Assembly: GCA_003550325.1 (NCBI GenBank)
Contig: QKWP01002092.1
Span: forward strand, 1-64,000
DNA: 64,000 nucleotides
Reading direction: 5' to 3'
From: Gigaspora rosea
Taxonomy: Eukaryota > Glomeromycota > Glomeromycetes > Diversisporales > Gigasporaceae
Below, one piece after another: positions 32,900-43,823 of this stretch. Below the pieces are notes generated by a model. That model did no database searches. It worked only from the letters and a program-made list of their open reading frames with translations, and had not been told where the DNA came from. Both the position numbers and the translations under genes were made by a program. How positions within the stretch are numbered: the stretch's first letter is position 1; each line of letters begins with the position of its first letter.

Positions 32900-33571
32900 A
32901 TCACTATTAAAAAAAAAGTAAATTGAATTTCATATTGAACTGTTTAAAAGAGTCTTTACTGTTAATTGAACTTATAGATGTAAATTAATATCTACATATT
33001 GTTACTATTTTTTAGAGTTTTTTTTTATAATAGAATAACTATCAATTCATTGGATATTATTATGGATACCTATTACTATTAAATTTGGATAATCGTTTTT
33101 TAAAAACCAAATACAATACAAAAAAAAATATTTTAGAGCGAGCTGATTTATGCAAAGCGGGTCTTGACAATCAATAAAACGAAGCTGATTTGAAGTTGCT
33201 AAAAATGGTATGCTAGTGTCTTCATCATTGTGTTTTCATCTTTGCAAATGATATTAGATAAGAAAAATTTTACTAACAAGAAAAATTAAGCCAAAGCCAA
33301 TAATAGCTCATTCTGGAAAAACAGCGCGACAAATTTTTGATGAAATAAAAAATTCAAATGGAGAAGTCACAAACAAAGAAATTTTAAATTATTTGAAAAA
33401 CAGACGGTCTACTTTAATATTTAGTGATAGTAATAAGGTAAGTACTTTTTGCAAAAAGTCTGAAATAATTACCTGTTAATTTTTTTTTTGTTAATTTATG
33501 AAAAAAAGCCTAAAATATTTGGTGTAGATCAACTTAGTGCTTTAATCAACAAATATCCCGCGCATTTTTAA
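32900..33571 (+). pseudogene. Unknown-family paralogue 1 (uncertain, probably broken)
   Basis: Homologous to 50507-50993. The clearest part is an exon ending at 33437 (PIIAHSGKTARQIFDEIKNS, NGEVTNKEILNYLKN), a GT-AG intron 33438-33508, and a last exon 33509-33571 (PKIFGVDQLSALINKYPAHF, stop). The upstream match (aaattgaatttcatattgaa near 32925) is eroded, and the frame slips before IKPKP. The SGKT core is not in a normal P-loop context (no GxxxxGKT), so I do not infer ATP binding. Shared intron-exon core and ending INKYPAHF show true paralogy with the copy at 50.8 kb. Confidence 0.5.
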
Positions 33572-34208
33572 AAAAGGTGCTTTTTCTTGTGATTTCCTAC
33601 CTTATTTAAATTTATCATACCAAAATTTTTATTTACTTTATCAATATATTTGAATCTGAAAAGAAAATCAAAAATATACATCCAAAAACAAAAGATATCA
33701 GTTTTATGACGGTGTTCTATTCATATTTAAAATAGGACTATTTTCATGAGTTATTAATCTTCTTTTGTTTACTATGAAGTTTTCTTACTGTTTCCTCTGT
33801 TTTCTTTAATTTTGACTGTAATTTTAAAGTTTGATATTTAATAAATTTTTTTCAAAATTTTTAAAGTCCCAACAGAGAATACTCAAAATCCATAAAATCA
33901 TCTATCATTCATGTTATTAAATTAAATATTAAAAATATTTACTTTTTTCGAAGTTACCAGTTTTATGAATAGTACGATAATAAATATTGATTAGGAGGTT
34001 TTTTTTTTATGAAACAATTATTAATTTTGGTTTGTTTCTGATATAAATTTTCATAGAAATTTTAGGTTAAATTTTTTGAGTTGATAATATTCAAAAACTG
34101 CAAAATAAATATCAAAAGATCAAAAATAAATTTTTGAGCTCGAAAAAATTTCATTTGTACTATTTTTTAATATGTAAATAAATATACAGTAGGTGTTTGT
34201 AATAATTT

Positions 34209-34436
34209 ATGTATCTGTCAAATTTTTGCTTTATTAACGGCCTTGATCTTGCTTTTTCGGATTTGACATGTCGTATGAACATTAAAATCTCGACTCAACT
34301 TTGTTTCTTCAAATTCGAAAACAAACGAGTTTTTTTAGATTTGAAAACAACTAAAGTTTGGGATGAATTACCAATCTATGATTTTTTTACGATATATAAA
34401 ACTTTATTTCTTCCTTATAATATTAAATTAACATAA
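34209..34436 (+). pseudogene. Possible Crinkler-like N-terminal remnant
   Basis: 75-codon frame MYLSNFCFINGLDLAFSDLT... A similar stretch follows at 34460 (NGLDNNANQITIDVDNF), and a shorter relative of the DNA is at 61510-61580. The FINGLD...F.xDLxC pattern loosely recalls Crinkler-type N-terminal domains. The match is weak and could be coincidental. No continuing exon found. Confidence 0.25.
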
Positions 34437-34861
34437 TTCAACTGAAAAGTTTATCTTAGTAAACGGCCTCGACAATAACGCCAACCAAATTACTATCGAT
34501 GTTGATAATTTTTCATGTCAGATTCTGTCTCAGAAGCTTACATATCCAACAATGAACAATCAATTAATTCACCACAATCCTGACCATTAGACAATGAAAC
34601 AGTTAATCACCAACAAAATTGCTAAAGTTCAAACAAAACCAATACTACCCGTAGAAACACCAAATGTCTACAACCCGTGGCTACAAATTCTACAACAATA
34701 CAATAAATAATTGACTAAAGAAAATAATTAAATATCTAAAGAGAAAAAAGAAATTATTTAAAAATAATAATTGACAAAAATTCTCATCAGACATTAGTAA
34801 AAATTTGGTAAAACAAAATTTAATAATCATGCCGAAATGAATATTATTTTCAAAATTCTAA

Positions 34862-35135
34862 GTGATATGATATTGTTCTTTGCCAAGAGGTTCATTTGGA
34901 TATAAAATGATCAAAAAACTTGATTTGTCATTATCAGAATCCTCCTCTTTTCCATATTCTTATGTGTCGAGTCAACCTATTGGTAAAGGGTCATATAAAG
35001 AAAGATATCTTTATTTATACAGATCGAACAAATGGAGTACCTTATGTCCCTCGATTTCAAAATTTAAAAGAACCTCATATTAGAATTACTCTTGGATGCC
35101 ATACAAGTCCAGTTGATGCATGCGAAGAAAAATAA
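34862..35135 (+). pseudogene. Unknown exon fragment, partly duplicated at 18.9 kb
   Basis: Frame from 34920 reads MICHYQNPPLFHILMCRVNL, then KKDIFIYTDRTNGVPYVPRF and PHIRITLGCHTSPVDACEEK, with coding-like composition. Its first 105 bases are repeated at 18872-18976, where it breaks off. Not recognised. It ends just before the MITE fragment at 35155. Confidence 0.35.
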
Positions 35136-35456
35136 AGGCATTAGTGAATAATGTATATATCCGGATCGCATCTGTAGAGTGAACTTTCTGGTGACGACGA
35201 AGATTACTGACAACTGAAAAGTGTCGACCACAACCTTCAACTGGACATTTGAATGCTGTTGAAGAAATTTAAAGGAGATTAGAATGAACTATACAGTACA
35301 TTACATGAGATCGCTACTAACAATATTGTATCCAATTCATTACTTACGTTTCTCTCCAGTATGACTATAGGTATGAATTTGTAAAGAACTTAGGCGTGTG
35401 AATCCTTTTTGGCAAATATTGCATTTATATTTCTTTGGAGTCGAAGAAGTATTCAT
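35086..35456 (-). CDS. C2H2 zinc-finger protein with MITE-derived C-terminus (2 exons)
   Basis: Minus-strand gene: ATG at 35456, exon 35456-35348, intron (gtaagta...caacag) 35347-35256, exon 35255-35086; 92 residues. Two adjacent C2H2 fingers joined by the classic HTGEKP linker, which the intron splits: YKCNICQKGFTRLSSLQIHT (C-x2-C-x12-H-x3-H) and FKCPVEGCGRHFSVVSNLRRH (C-x4-C-x12-H-x3-H). After HQKVHS the frame enters a family-A MITE fragment (35176-35155) and then antisense sequence, adding about 33 unrelated residues before the stop. Likely a nuclear DNA-binding regulator cut back to two fingers, or the 3' exons of a longer gene were lost. Confidence 0.75.
35155..35176 (-). mobile_element. 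hAT-type MITE family A, end fragment
   Basis: atatccggatcgcatctgta matches the right terminus of family-A MITEs (16464, 18994, 36160). The other end is missing. It forms coding sequence of the zinc-finger gene. Confidence 0.6.
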
Positions 35457-36159
35457 TATTTGTGGGCTAGAACTGGATGAAATCTGAATGGATTTTGAAA
35501 ATATTTTTTTCGACTTAATGAACTTTTAGGTCACGTGCATCAAGAAACTAAGGAACTTAAAAACTAAAATTCGCCTTCGCCATCCCTCATGATCCTTTAG
35601 AAAAAATATTTTTCAAATTATAAATGCGCAATTAAGTATCACTATTTTTTTAGTGAGTCTCATCGCTAATGGATGAATTTCAAGATTTCAATCGCCCAGG
35701 AAGTTAGTCAATTATTAGTTTTTTTGATAATAGATCTCTAAAAATATCCGAAATCTTGGTCTAACATACAAAGTATAAGTAAAGCTTGTAAATCTTGTAG
35801 AAGGTACTAACTGCAAGGGTTATTATTTACAACTTGAATACGAAAGGAGACGTCATACGTCATTAACTATAATCACTATATATAATATTGGGTATTATTT
35901 TTATTCTATAACAATACACTTTGTTGGTTTATTGATTTAACGTAAATTATGACCATGTTATTTTCCAATTGATTTTAAAGTTACCGCCAATAAAATTGAG
36001 CATAAATGCGATTCTGATTCAATGTTGTTAATAGAGTATGACTTTCAGGATTTTCCTCATACGTAAATGAAATTTATGATTCTTGAAATCGTTTAAGTAA
36101 TATTTCCTAATTCTTACCACAATTGTAAAGTTTAACGGGTAAATTATGGACCTCTATTG
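35457..36159. other. Upstream region of the zinc-finger gene
   Basis: The frame is open about 60 bases upstream of the ATG, without a start. Beyond that nothing is recognised. Confidence 0.4.
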
Positions 36160-36281
36160 TAGAGATGCGATCCGGATATCCGTTAATTCAATTTTATAAT
36201 AAAATTATTATAAAAAAAAATCCGGATATTCGGATATCCATAATTTTTAAATGGGAAAACGGATAACGGATCACATCTCTA
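36160..36281 (+). mobile_element. hAT-type MITE family A, copy 3
   Basis: 122 bases, ends TAGAGATGCGATCC / GGATCACATCTCTA, 8-bp target duplication CTCTATTG (36152-36159 and 36282-36289). About 95% identical to copy 1. Confidence 0.9.
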
Positions 36282-36289
36282 CTCTATTG

Positions 36290-37354
36290 GTGATTACATT
36301 AAGATTTCGTCCTTTCCTTTAATAATTTTTGGTTAAATAATAACAATTACCGAAAACATCAATCATTCCCATAACAAAATTGTTCGCTATTTGCATCCTT
36401 TTTTGGTTAGAAAAAGTAGACCAACGAACTGCGCATAAAAGTCAATCATGATCCTCTTAGGGACATCCATAATTTACGTTAAACCAGTAAAGTATTGTAT
36501 AAAAATAGAGATAACTCCGTATAGTATTATCTTTAGATCGTTACAGTGCGTCCCCTTACTAACAAAAAGTAAGTCAATTATATTGGCCTTTTTATTCAGA
36601 TAATAAAATTGATCTCTGAGAATTTTTTCTAAGGAAGACTTCGCGTCAAATTGAATAACAAATATTTTAAAACTATAGTCATCTGAACTTTGATTTTCGG
36701 ACTAAATGCTATGTATAAAAAACGAAATTAATCATATTAATATATAATTAAACATATCACAACACAGAGCCAGGCCGAGAAGTCTGATATTAGTTTAGTT
36801 ACACAAATTTTCTAAGTGGATTTGAAGACTTAGAATTTTGCGTTAGTGTTAGAGTTTATATACTGTAATTATGGAATTCCTAATCCACTAAGACTCTTAC
36901 AGGATATGGTGTTTTCTTTACGAATCGATAAGTTAGTTTATTGATCCGGAGCGAAGCGGATGATTATTAAGTGTCTATGCAAAGCGATACCAAAATTATG
37001 TTTTTGATGCATTTCGACAAAAATTAGTTGACTTTTTTGATGCGTCTCTTCCTAAATCTCCTGAAAGTAGGGTTGTTTATGCAGGATCTACTGTAGTTCA
37101 ATAATGCTAGCTGAGTTTTTCATAGTGCCGGCACTATATATCACATGTGAAATTTACATGAAATCCATGTTACTGAAACTTACATGAAATTACATGTATT
37201 GTAAATTTGTAAAATGTAATTTTCAATTTACGTGAGAAATCGATTCTTATTTATCCTAATAAACCAAGACATCAAAGTCGAAAAACTTTATTAAAGGTGC
37301 GAAAAGACCGCACTTTTATACTTTCAATTAACAGTAGTATCTTATTTACATGTT
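36290..37354. other. Intergenic, nothing firm
   Basis: No supported gene. tacatgaaattacatg words near 37165 match the sub-block at 20470. Confidence 0.35.
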
Positions 37355-38156
37355 TCAGCCTATATCAAGTCTATTTAGACTATTTCTATACTCTTCTTGA
37401 GAATATTTAAAAGATCTTTCTTCATCCTTTTTTAAATAGTAATTTGCTAGCCATCGAAAAGCTTTGATCTGATAATCTTCACTCTTTGAAAGATCTAAAT
37501 AAAGCTCGTATGCATTATCATAATCTTTCTTAACACCTTTACCCAATTCATAGCAAAGTGCCAACTCATATTTAGCAGAATTTTGTTGATCTGATTGGCT
37601 TTTTGAAAGATCTAAATACAATTGAAAGGCCATTTTATAGTATATAGGATTAGTTTGATAATACTTAGCCAACCCAAATTTAGCAGAATATCGTTGATCT
37701 GATTTGCTTGTTACAAGTAGAGATGTGACCCGTTATTCACTGAATCGAAATTTATTAATAAAATCCTGTGAATATTCAATAGATTTATTAATAAATTTCG
37801 ATTCAGTGAATATCGAGTCACATCACTAGTTACAAGTTCTAAAAAGAGGTCTTTGGCATTGTTCGTATCCTTGTCCACACCAACCCCGTAAAGATATAAC
37901 CAAGCTAAATAAAGCTTAGCAAGAGTTTGAAATTCAGACTTGCTTCCTGAAAGATCTGAGTAGATTTTAAATGCCATTTTAGAATTCTTTTCAACACCCC
38001 ATCCAAAGTAGTAGCATCTAGCCAATATAAATTTTGCTACACTTTTGTAGATTGATTTTGTTTTATCTTTTAAAATAATAAATTCTTTGAAAGCCACTTG
38101 AAAGTTTTTTCATTATAATGAGCATTCGCATTTTCATATAGTGATTTATCAGACAT
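37355..38156 (-). pseudogene. Sel1-repeat gene split by a hAT MITE
   Basis: Minus-strand Sel1-repeat gene starting MSDKSLYENANAHYNEK (ATG at about 38156). Canonical units follow: AKFILARCYYFGWGVEKNSK, AKLYLAWLYLYGVGVDKDTN, AKYELALCYELGKGVKKDYD, ending SLNRLDIG at 37355. Family-typical A-x-Y-x-LGxxYxxGxGVxxD patterns recur every 36-40 residues. Two lesions: a one-base frame slip just after the N-terminal NEKTF, and the 111-bp MITE (37718-37828) between ELVTS and KSDQRYSAKFGLAKY. With the MITE and one target copy set aside the two parts are in frame, so the insertion is young. Read through, the MITE adds a short foreign tail. Confidence 0.75.
37718..37828. mobile_element. hAT-type MITE, family B, inserted in a Sel1 gene
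   Basis: 111 bases, almost wholly palindromic, ends TAGAGATGTGAC / GTCACATCACTA, flanked by the perfect 8-bp duplication GTTACAAG (37710-37717 and 37829-37836). It shares its outer 12 bases with family A but has a different core (gaatcgaaatttattaataa). Confidence 0.92.
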
Positions 38157-38197
38157 ATTTTTGAGAGTAGAGTACAGTAAATGGTTATTTTATTCTT

Positions 38198-38224
38198 TTT
38201 TTTTTTTTTTTTTTTTTTTTTTTN
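38198..38224. repeat. Poly(T) tract with an undetermined base
   Basis: About 26 T residues followed by an n at 38224: a homopolymer where the assembly is uncertain, upstream of the Sel1 gene. Confidence 0.95.
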
Positions 38225-38636
38225 TGTCGTTTTTAAGCATAAATACTAAATTAAACAATTCAGCAATTGAATTCAAATAATTCATTTTTATATTTAAAAT
38301 AAGAAATTCACAATTTTAAAGAAATGGAAAAAATTTAATAGTTAATACATAATGAAATCTTCAATTAAAAATTCAATTAAAAATTACAAAATATATAATT
38401 CCTAAAGATTATTTCTATGTTTATTATTATAAAATTTATAGTTAAGCACCAAAATCCGAATATACTTACTCTTTGAATTCTAAATCAAATTTTTTTGCGC
38501 ATTAAAATAGTAATCCTAAATTTCTTACTTTATTGATTTTTATTTTTATTTATTTACATTTCTTTATACCTTAAGTAGATTTCTTGATAATTTTTTTTCA
38601 ACTACGTGTCGATTGATTACACTCAAATAGATTATA
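38225..38636. other. Shared upstream region of divergent genes
   Basis: AT-rich promoter-side spacer between the Sel1 pseudogene (-) and the amidohydrolase gene (+); no motif stands out. Confidence 0.35.
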
Positions 38637-39649
38637 ATGAACATAACTGAACCAATATTCGGTTCCATGAATTATAGCGAATATATTCCTGGTCACTTAC
38701 CTTTAATTATTTCAATTCCACATGGTGGTCAATTATTTCCTCCTGAAATACCCGATAGAAAAAAAAGTCATCCAAGTGTTGTAAAATCTAATGATCTTAA
38801 TACTCAAGATATTGGTAGAGAGCTTGCTGATAAAATTATGGTACATTTTAAAGGAAAGAGACCTTATTTAGTCATTAATAACCTTGGGAGAAGTAAAATT
38901 GATGTCAACAGATCGATAAAAGAAGGTGTCGAAGGAAAAGATTCTATAACTTTGGTTGCTTGGAATGATTATCATAATTTTATTAAGACCGCTATTAAAG
39001 ATGTTGAAACAAGTTTTGGCCATGGACTTTTAATCGACATTCATGGTATGTTAATATTTTATAGTGTATATCATCTATTGGGAATTTATCAACTTTATTA
39101 TGATTTTTTATAGGTCATAGTCATCCAGAACATTTTATTGAGATAGGTTATACCCTTTCGGCTGAAACACTCTCATATTCAACCTCACAAATCAATGAGA
39201 ATCCTGAGATTTATTCTGGATCAAGTATTCAAGCTCTATATAATAGAAAATCGAATAGTATCCAATTTACTGATTTAATTTATGGCAAAACTACTTCACT
39301 TGGTGGTCGTTTACAATCATATGGTTATGATACTATTCCATCACATATTCATAAACACCCACTTAAAGATGAAAAATATTTTCGTGGTGGTTATTGTGTA
39401 CAAATATATGGTTCACGATACGCTGAACATGTTATCGATGCTATACAAATTGAGTATGTTCTTGTTATATATATATATATTTTTTTCTTTTTCTTTTTTT
39501 AGGAGTATTTTAATAACATCAATTAAATTATCAAATATTATTTTAGATTACCAAGAACTTTACGAATTGGGAATAACGAAAAACGCAGCAATTTTATATT
39601 AACATTATCAGAAAGCATTGCCTGGTTTTTAAGAGAGTACTACGGATAA
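38637..39649 (+). CDS. N-formylglutamate amidohydrolase-like protein (3 exons)
   Basis: Exons 38637-39045, 39114-39453, 39547-39649; 852 bases, 283 residues, both introns GT-AG with frame kept. Resembles the N-formylglutamate amidohydrolase family (zinc-type hydrolases of formyl-amino acids): SIPHGGQLFPPEIPDRK at about residues 26-42, then the NNLGRSKIDVNRS loop, then the metal-site motif LLIDIHGH (about 131-138; the intron splits the glycine codon). Later come YNRKSNS, GGRLQSYGYDTIPS and YFRGGYCVQIYGS, and the final ESIAWFLREYYG. Length fits the family. All motifs are intact with no stops, so probably functional. Fungal members' true substrate is not established. A (TA)n/T-rich tract fills intron 2. 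Confidence 0.85.
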
Positions 39650-40160
39650 ATAGAAATGTATGCCATAACATAATAGACATTAATACATAGTGTTTATACT
39701 ATCAACAATGCTGCTTTATGTTCCGCAAAAGATCCGGGTCCACGAAGTATTTAGATTTACTTTTTATATTTTTAATATGTAGGGATAGAGGGGCGAGCTA
39801 TTATCGATTAATGATATTTATAATATTCTTATTCACTTTGCCAAAAGTTCAGATAATTTTGGATAAATAAATTGTTGATAAAAACTGATTAATGTTTCAG
39901 GTGGAGCTCTGGCTAGCAACCCAAAATTAGCATAAATTTTCTCTAAACATTTTCGCAATTTCTTAATTCCAATAACAAATTTTACTACGGATTCAGCATC
40001 TCACAGAATAGTAATTTATTGTTTATTTAATCATTTCTATTATAAATATTGATTTAAAATTTGGGAAGAATTATTGTAATTTTATTTTTAATCATTTTAA
40101 TTATAAATATAAATTCAAAATAACGAAGAAATCTTCTTTCAAATATAAATTGGGTTGTTG
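39650..40160. other. Intergenic, nothing recognised
   Basis: No gene supported; AT-rich. Confidence 0.4.
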
Positions 40161-40163
40161 CCC

Positions 40164-40215
40164 AACAAAACCATGCTTAGAGTATATAAAAAATATATAC
40201 TCTAAGCATTGTTTA
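40164..40215. mobile_element. Palindromic mini-element family P, copy 2
   Basis: Arms aaaccatgcttagagtata / tatactctaagcattgttt, about 50 bases, matching 29705 and 54859. Just right of it (40218-40315) a diverged duplicated block has the words ccagctttaaga / ctagctttaaga. Confidence 0.75.
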
Positions 40216-40384
40216 AAGCAGACCAGCTTTAAGATTAATTTTAGCCAGCAATAATTCGAATGAGTTACTAATATATAATGCTAAAGCGGGCTAGCTTTAA
40301 GAATTTTTTGCCAGCATTAGATTAGTGTGACACGTTACCTGTTACGTAAGTTAAGATAACTTACTATAAATTATAACAACCCTA

Positions 40385-40790
40385 AGTATAATTTTATGCC
40401 GGGATAAAATTAGGTATAATTCCAGGCAAAATTAAAATATAAATTCAGGCCAATTAATTCCAGGTTAAATTAGGTATAATTCCAGGCAAATTAATATATA
40501 ATTCCGGGTAAATTAAAATATATATAATTTATATTTTAATTTTTCCTGGAATTAACTTAATAAATCATACTTAATTTTGATTGAATTTTTTTTTAATTTT
40601 GCATAAAATTATACTCAATTTTGACCAGAATTATACTTATGCTTGGAATTATATTTTATTTAGCCTAAATTTATATTTTAATTTTGCCCGAAATTACACC
40701 TAATTTGCCGAAATTATACTTATTTTGCTCAAAATTCTATAATTATTAGAGTGTGAATTTGGCCCGAATCAGAACATAATTTGTCATCAC
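40385..40790. repeat. Degenerate inverted array, family R-like
   Basis: Left half repeats ggtataattccaggcaaatt; right half carries the same words inverted (aatttatattttaatttt, cctggaattaa, gaaattatac). Related in style, not identical, to family R. Confidence 0.65.
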
Positions 40791-40885
40791 TTATTCTCTC
40801 AAACCATTTTTACTCTTAAATTAATTGTTACCATCACTAGATATAGTTTATTTTGTTAGATGTTTAGAACCGATACATGATAAAA

Positions 40886-41512
40886 TCAATTTTCTTTGAA
40901 TAAAATTGTGTTTAATTTTTTGATTATATGTTTGCATTTTTCTTCAGACTTTTCGTTTCTATTAGCTCTTATTAAATTTTTTCTAAATTTTTTTAATATA
41001 TAATATTCTTTATCATAATATCCGTATCCCACATAATTTAAACACAAAAAATTGCTTCTGCATTTTGATTTTACCCAATTATTTTTTGTTTGCATGCTTC
41101 TTTCGATTCCACAAAGGCAGTGTTTGAAATAAAAGAATGAACTTTTCAAGGTGATTCTTTCGAGAATATGATGAATATCTCTACTTAAATATTTATTTTT
41201 TACTTTACAACTGAATACATAATAATTTTCGTTACTTCTGATCCAATATCGAAGTAGCGTGAAAAAACTGATTCCAGGATTATAACCGAGGATTTCGATA
41301 AATTTTTTCTGGACCATATCCATAAAGAGCGTTCTTGTAAATTTGTTAGTTCGTAAAATTCCTTTAATTGTTTCGACTGGAGGTTTGTCAAACATGACAT
41401 GTTTATTAAATAAATCTTCGATTAAAAATTTAAAGGAAGAATTAATGATGATAAGTTTTTTGCCGGCATCCATGTCTTCGTTTTGTAGTTGTTCATTGAG
41501 GGTTTTTTGCAT
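40886..41512 (-). CDS. Unknown basic protein, 208 residues
   Basis: Single-exon minus-strand ORF from an ATG at 41512. Acidic start (MQKTLNEQLQNEDMDAGKK), then KFLIEDLFNKHVMFDKPPVE, RTLFMDMVQKKFIEILGYN, a Cys/aromatic-rich middle (FFYFKHCLCGIERS, SNFLCLNYVGYGYYDKEY) and a strongly basic C-terminal helix (RKNLIRANRNEKSEEKCKHI). No signal peptide or known motif. Length and even composition support a real gene; family unknown. Confidence 0.6.
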   Translation of the reverse strand: MQKTLNEQLQNEDMDAGKKLIIINSSFKFLIEDLFNKHVMFDKPPVETIKGILRTNKFTRTLFMDMVQKKFIEILGYNPGISFFTLLRYWIRSNENYYVFSCKVKNKYLSRDIHHILERITLKSSFFYFKHCLCGIERSMQTKNNWVKSKCRSNFLCLNYVGYGYYDKEYYILKKFRKNLIRANRNEKSEEKCKHIIKKLNTILFKEN

Positions 41513-41722
41513 GTAGCTTATATATATGTTTATTTATGCGCAGAATGTCTTTGTGAAAATGACGCGTATTCTATATCAGAACAAGGACCATATATAGACA
41601 TTATAAGAAGATTTATTTCTTTGTTTCATGCATCATCATTGAGAATGATGGAGTTTAAACGTCCCCATTTCGGAATGATATTCGATAAAGAAATAGAAAG
41701 TGCGCGTAGGTATTGGACCTAG
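41513..41722 (+). other. Exon-like frame divergent to the preceding gene
   Basis: Open frame without an ATG whose right part looks coding (SEQGPYIDIIRRFISLFHAS, MMEFKRPHFGMIFDKEIESA) and ends beside a gtattg donor. Possibly an exon of an unrecognised gene. Confidence 0.25.
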
Positions 41723-42059
41723 TTAGTATAAATTAAAGTAATGACAATATATATGTGTAGAATAAGATATTGTCAAAACTATTTTTAGAATTTGCTTTAT
41801 TAATGACGCGTAAGACGAAATCCAAATTGGAATTCTTCGAAAATTTTTATAGTTAAACCATACTTCCATCTTCTTCTCTAATATTTTAAAATAAACCATC
41901 ATTCATGCGTGATATTCAACAAGATTCACGATTAAAAATAAAAAGCGACTAACCATGCCCTTCTTAGCGTAATTTTTCCATTTCTTTGTTTGATACGAGT
42001 AGTAAATTTATTGCACATACAGTTGTAATGATTCGATTGAAATTCTTTTCTAAGGTAAT

Positions 42060-42273
42060 ATGGATTTCAATTTGAATTATATGAAAATCATCATTGTATA
42101 TTAGAAAAGAATTCTAATTTGGAAGTCCATTTTAATATTATTGTGTATAAAAATAACAATAAATCAGTAATAATATCTCTTAATATTTTTACTACGTTAG
42201 CCCCAGATACTTCATCAACACAAAGATCTAATTATTTGAAAGAATTGATTTCAAATCGTTTAATTGTAGCCTA
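42060..42273 (+). other. Exon-like open frame, unknown
   Basis: After a ctaag-type acceptor a frame runs about 70 codons with protein-like composition (FELYENHHCILEKNSNLEVH, KSVIISLNIFTTLAPDTSST) to TAG/TAA. No start or partner exon identified. The ORF further right (42552-42824) is less convincing. Confidence 0.25.
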
Positions 42274-42980
42274 AAGTAATTTGTGATTTTTGACAAGAGC
42301 TTTTGCCAATAACATTACTTTGATCGGAATTCTTGTTAATCAATTTAGAAATCAATGGTACTATTCGCTCTTCATAGAAAACTGAAAAGGCATAGTATAC
42401 AAATAAATTAACCACTCGGAATGCTCAAGAATATGTTCAAATTGACCTTGTTTCAAGAGTCTTTTTGTGTAAAGACGATTTAACTGAATATATCACGTGT
42501 GGTAGTGCTCTTAGCCAATCATAATTTGAGTAATTTATAGCGTGTTAGGCAATGGCATGTCTTCTCAACGCTCTGGCAATTAAAGTGCTAATTATAACAA
42601 GCAAGTCTGAATTTTCTTTGTTTCAATTAATCAACATTAAATATCACTGTATGAAACAAACAGGATTTAAAAGAACAATCAGAACAAAAGACCGTGTTAT
42701 ACAGTATTTTATAATGACGCGCTTCAAAAAAAAACTTACACAAATAGAATTCCAAATAAATAACTTTTCGCGTAATAATTTAATAATATATATTAATTTA
42801 GAATTCTACACAAGAAGGTTTTAAATGTATTATGTGAAAATTTATTTTTACAATGATATTACTAAAACAAAGAAATAAAGTTTATGCGGCACTAATAGAG
42901 TATATATGGTCTTGGTCTTTTAATCGAATGGGAGATACTGTTAATAGTTTTGCACTCATTTTGCATTATATTATATAAGT

Positions 42981-43015
42981 ACTAAACTAACATATAATTT
43001 ATATGTTAGTTTAGT
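42981..43015. repeat. 15-bp inverted repeat upstream of 43074 gene
   Basis: actaaactaacatat / atatgttagtttagt with a 5-base loop, 59 bases before the ATG. Could be a binding site or hairpin. Confidence 0.6.
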
Positions 43016-43073
43016 TTAGTTCTTATATATAGTAAAATCATGTATTATATTCTAATAAGTATATTAATTCCAA

Positions 43074-43823
43074 ATGACTATAAATAGGGCTCTGTTCGAT
43101 GTTGAAGAATCAAAAATTTTCAAATCACAAAAATTATATAAAATGGTGGAACATATACGGCGAATCATCTTACAACCAAGAAATAATAACATTAACATGA
43201 AAAAACTCTTTATAATTTTCATAATTTTCATAATTTTATTAATTATTATAGTTAACGTATATCAACCTTTCACAAAATATGATATATGCAATTGTAAAAG
43301 AGATGATTTTTTCATGGAAGAATTGAAAAAATTATATAAGGAAATCGAACTTTTGTCAAGATATGATATTGAGAAAATTGAAATAATCAATTCAATGTAC
43401 GAATCATTTTCCATCAAACACAGGGAAGATATCAGAAAGGCTATCATTAACGCTAACATTCGTCTGCTTAATAAAAATAAAGGTTATTTAGTTGAATACG
43501 AACCATATCACAAATTTATGATGCGTATAAGAAAACAACACAAACCCAAAGATATAATGGAATACATTTGCGATTGCTCAATATCTATAAATCATATAAA
43601 AAATCTTTTGCATATTTACATACGGAGGGTAAACATCGAAAAAAATCGAGTGGATAAGTTAAAACTAGCAAAAAAGTTATATGATAGCACTTCAGCGAAC
43701 GAACGGTGTTTATTGGAAAGATCCATCACAAAAAATGTTATCAATCTTTTAGAATACCGCCAAAAATCATTTATCACCGATCTGTTTGTTGATAAAATCA
43801 TTTACTATTTTAATTATCTTTAA
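43074..43823 (+). CDS. Single-pass membrane protein, unknown
   Basis: 249-residue single-exon ORF. About 40 basic residues (VEHIRRIILQPRNNNINMKK) precede one strong transmembrane helix (LFIIFIIFIILLIIIVNVY, residues 44-62). A large helical, charged domain follows: CNCKRDDFFMEELKKLYKEI, DIEKIEIINSMYESF, IRKAIINANIRLLNKN, YICDCSISINHIKNLL. Topology suggests a signal-anchor protein; the CxC near the membrane and CDC at about 169 may form disulphides or bind metal. An internal ATG at 43198 (MKK before the helix) would give a classic signal-anchor start. Not recognised. Confidence 0.6.
   Translation: MTINRALFDVEESKIFKSQKLYKMVEHIRRIILQPRNNNINMKKLFIIFIIFIILLIIIVNVYQPFTKYDICNCKRDDFFMEELKKLYKEIELLSRYDIEKIEIINSMYESFSIKHREDIRKAIINANIRLLNKNKGYLVEYEPYHKFMMRIRKQHKPKDIMEYICDCSISINHIKNLLHIYIRRVNIEKNRVDKLKLAKKLYDSTSANERCLLERSITKNVINLLEYRQKSFITDLFVDKIIYYFNYL

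Noticed and set aside
33330-33345. SGKT read as an ATP-binding P-loop in the 33.3/50.8 kb family
   Set aside because: The glycine-rich GxxxxGK context is missing and no Walker B follows.
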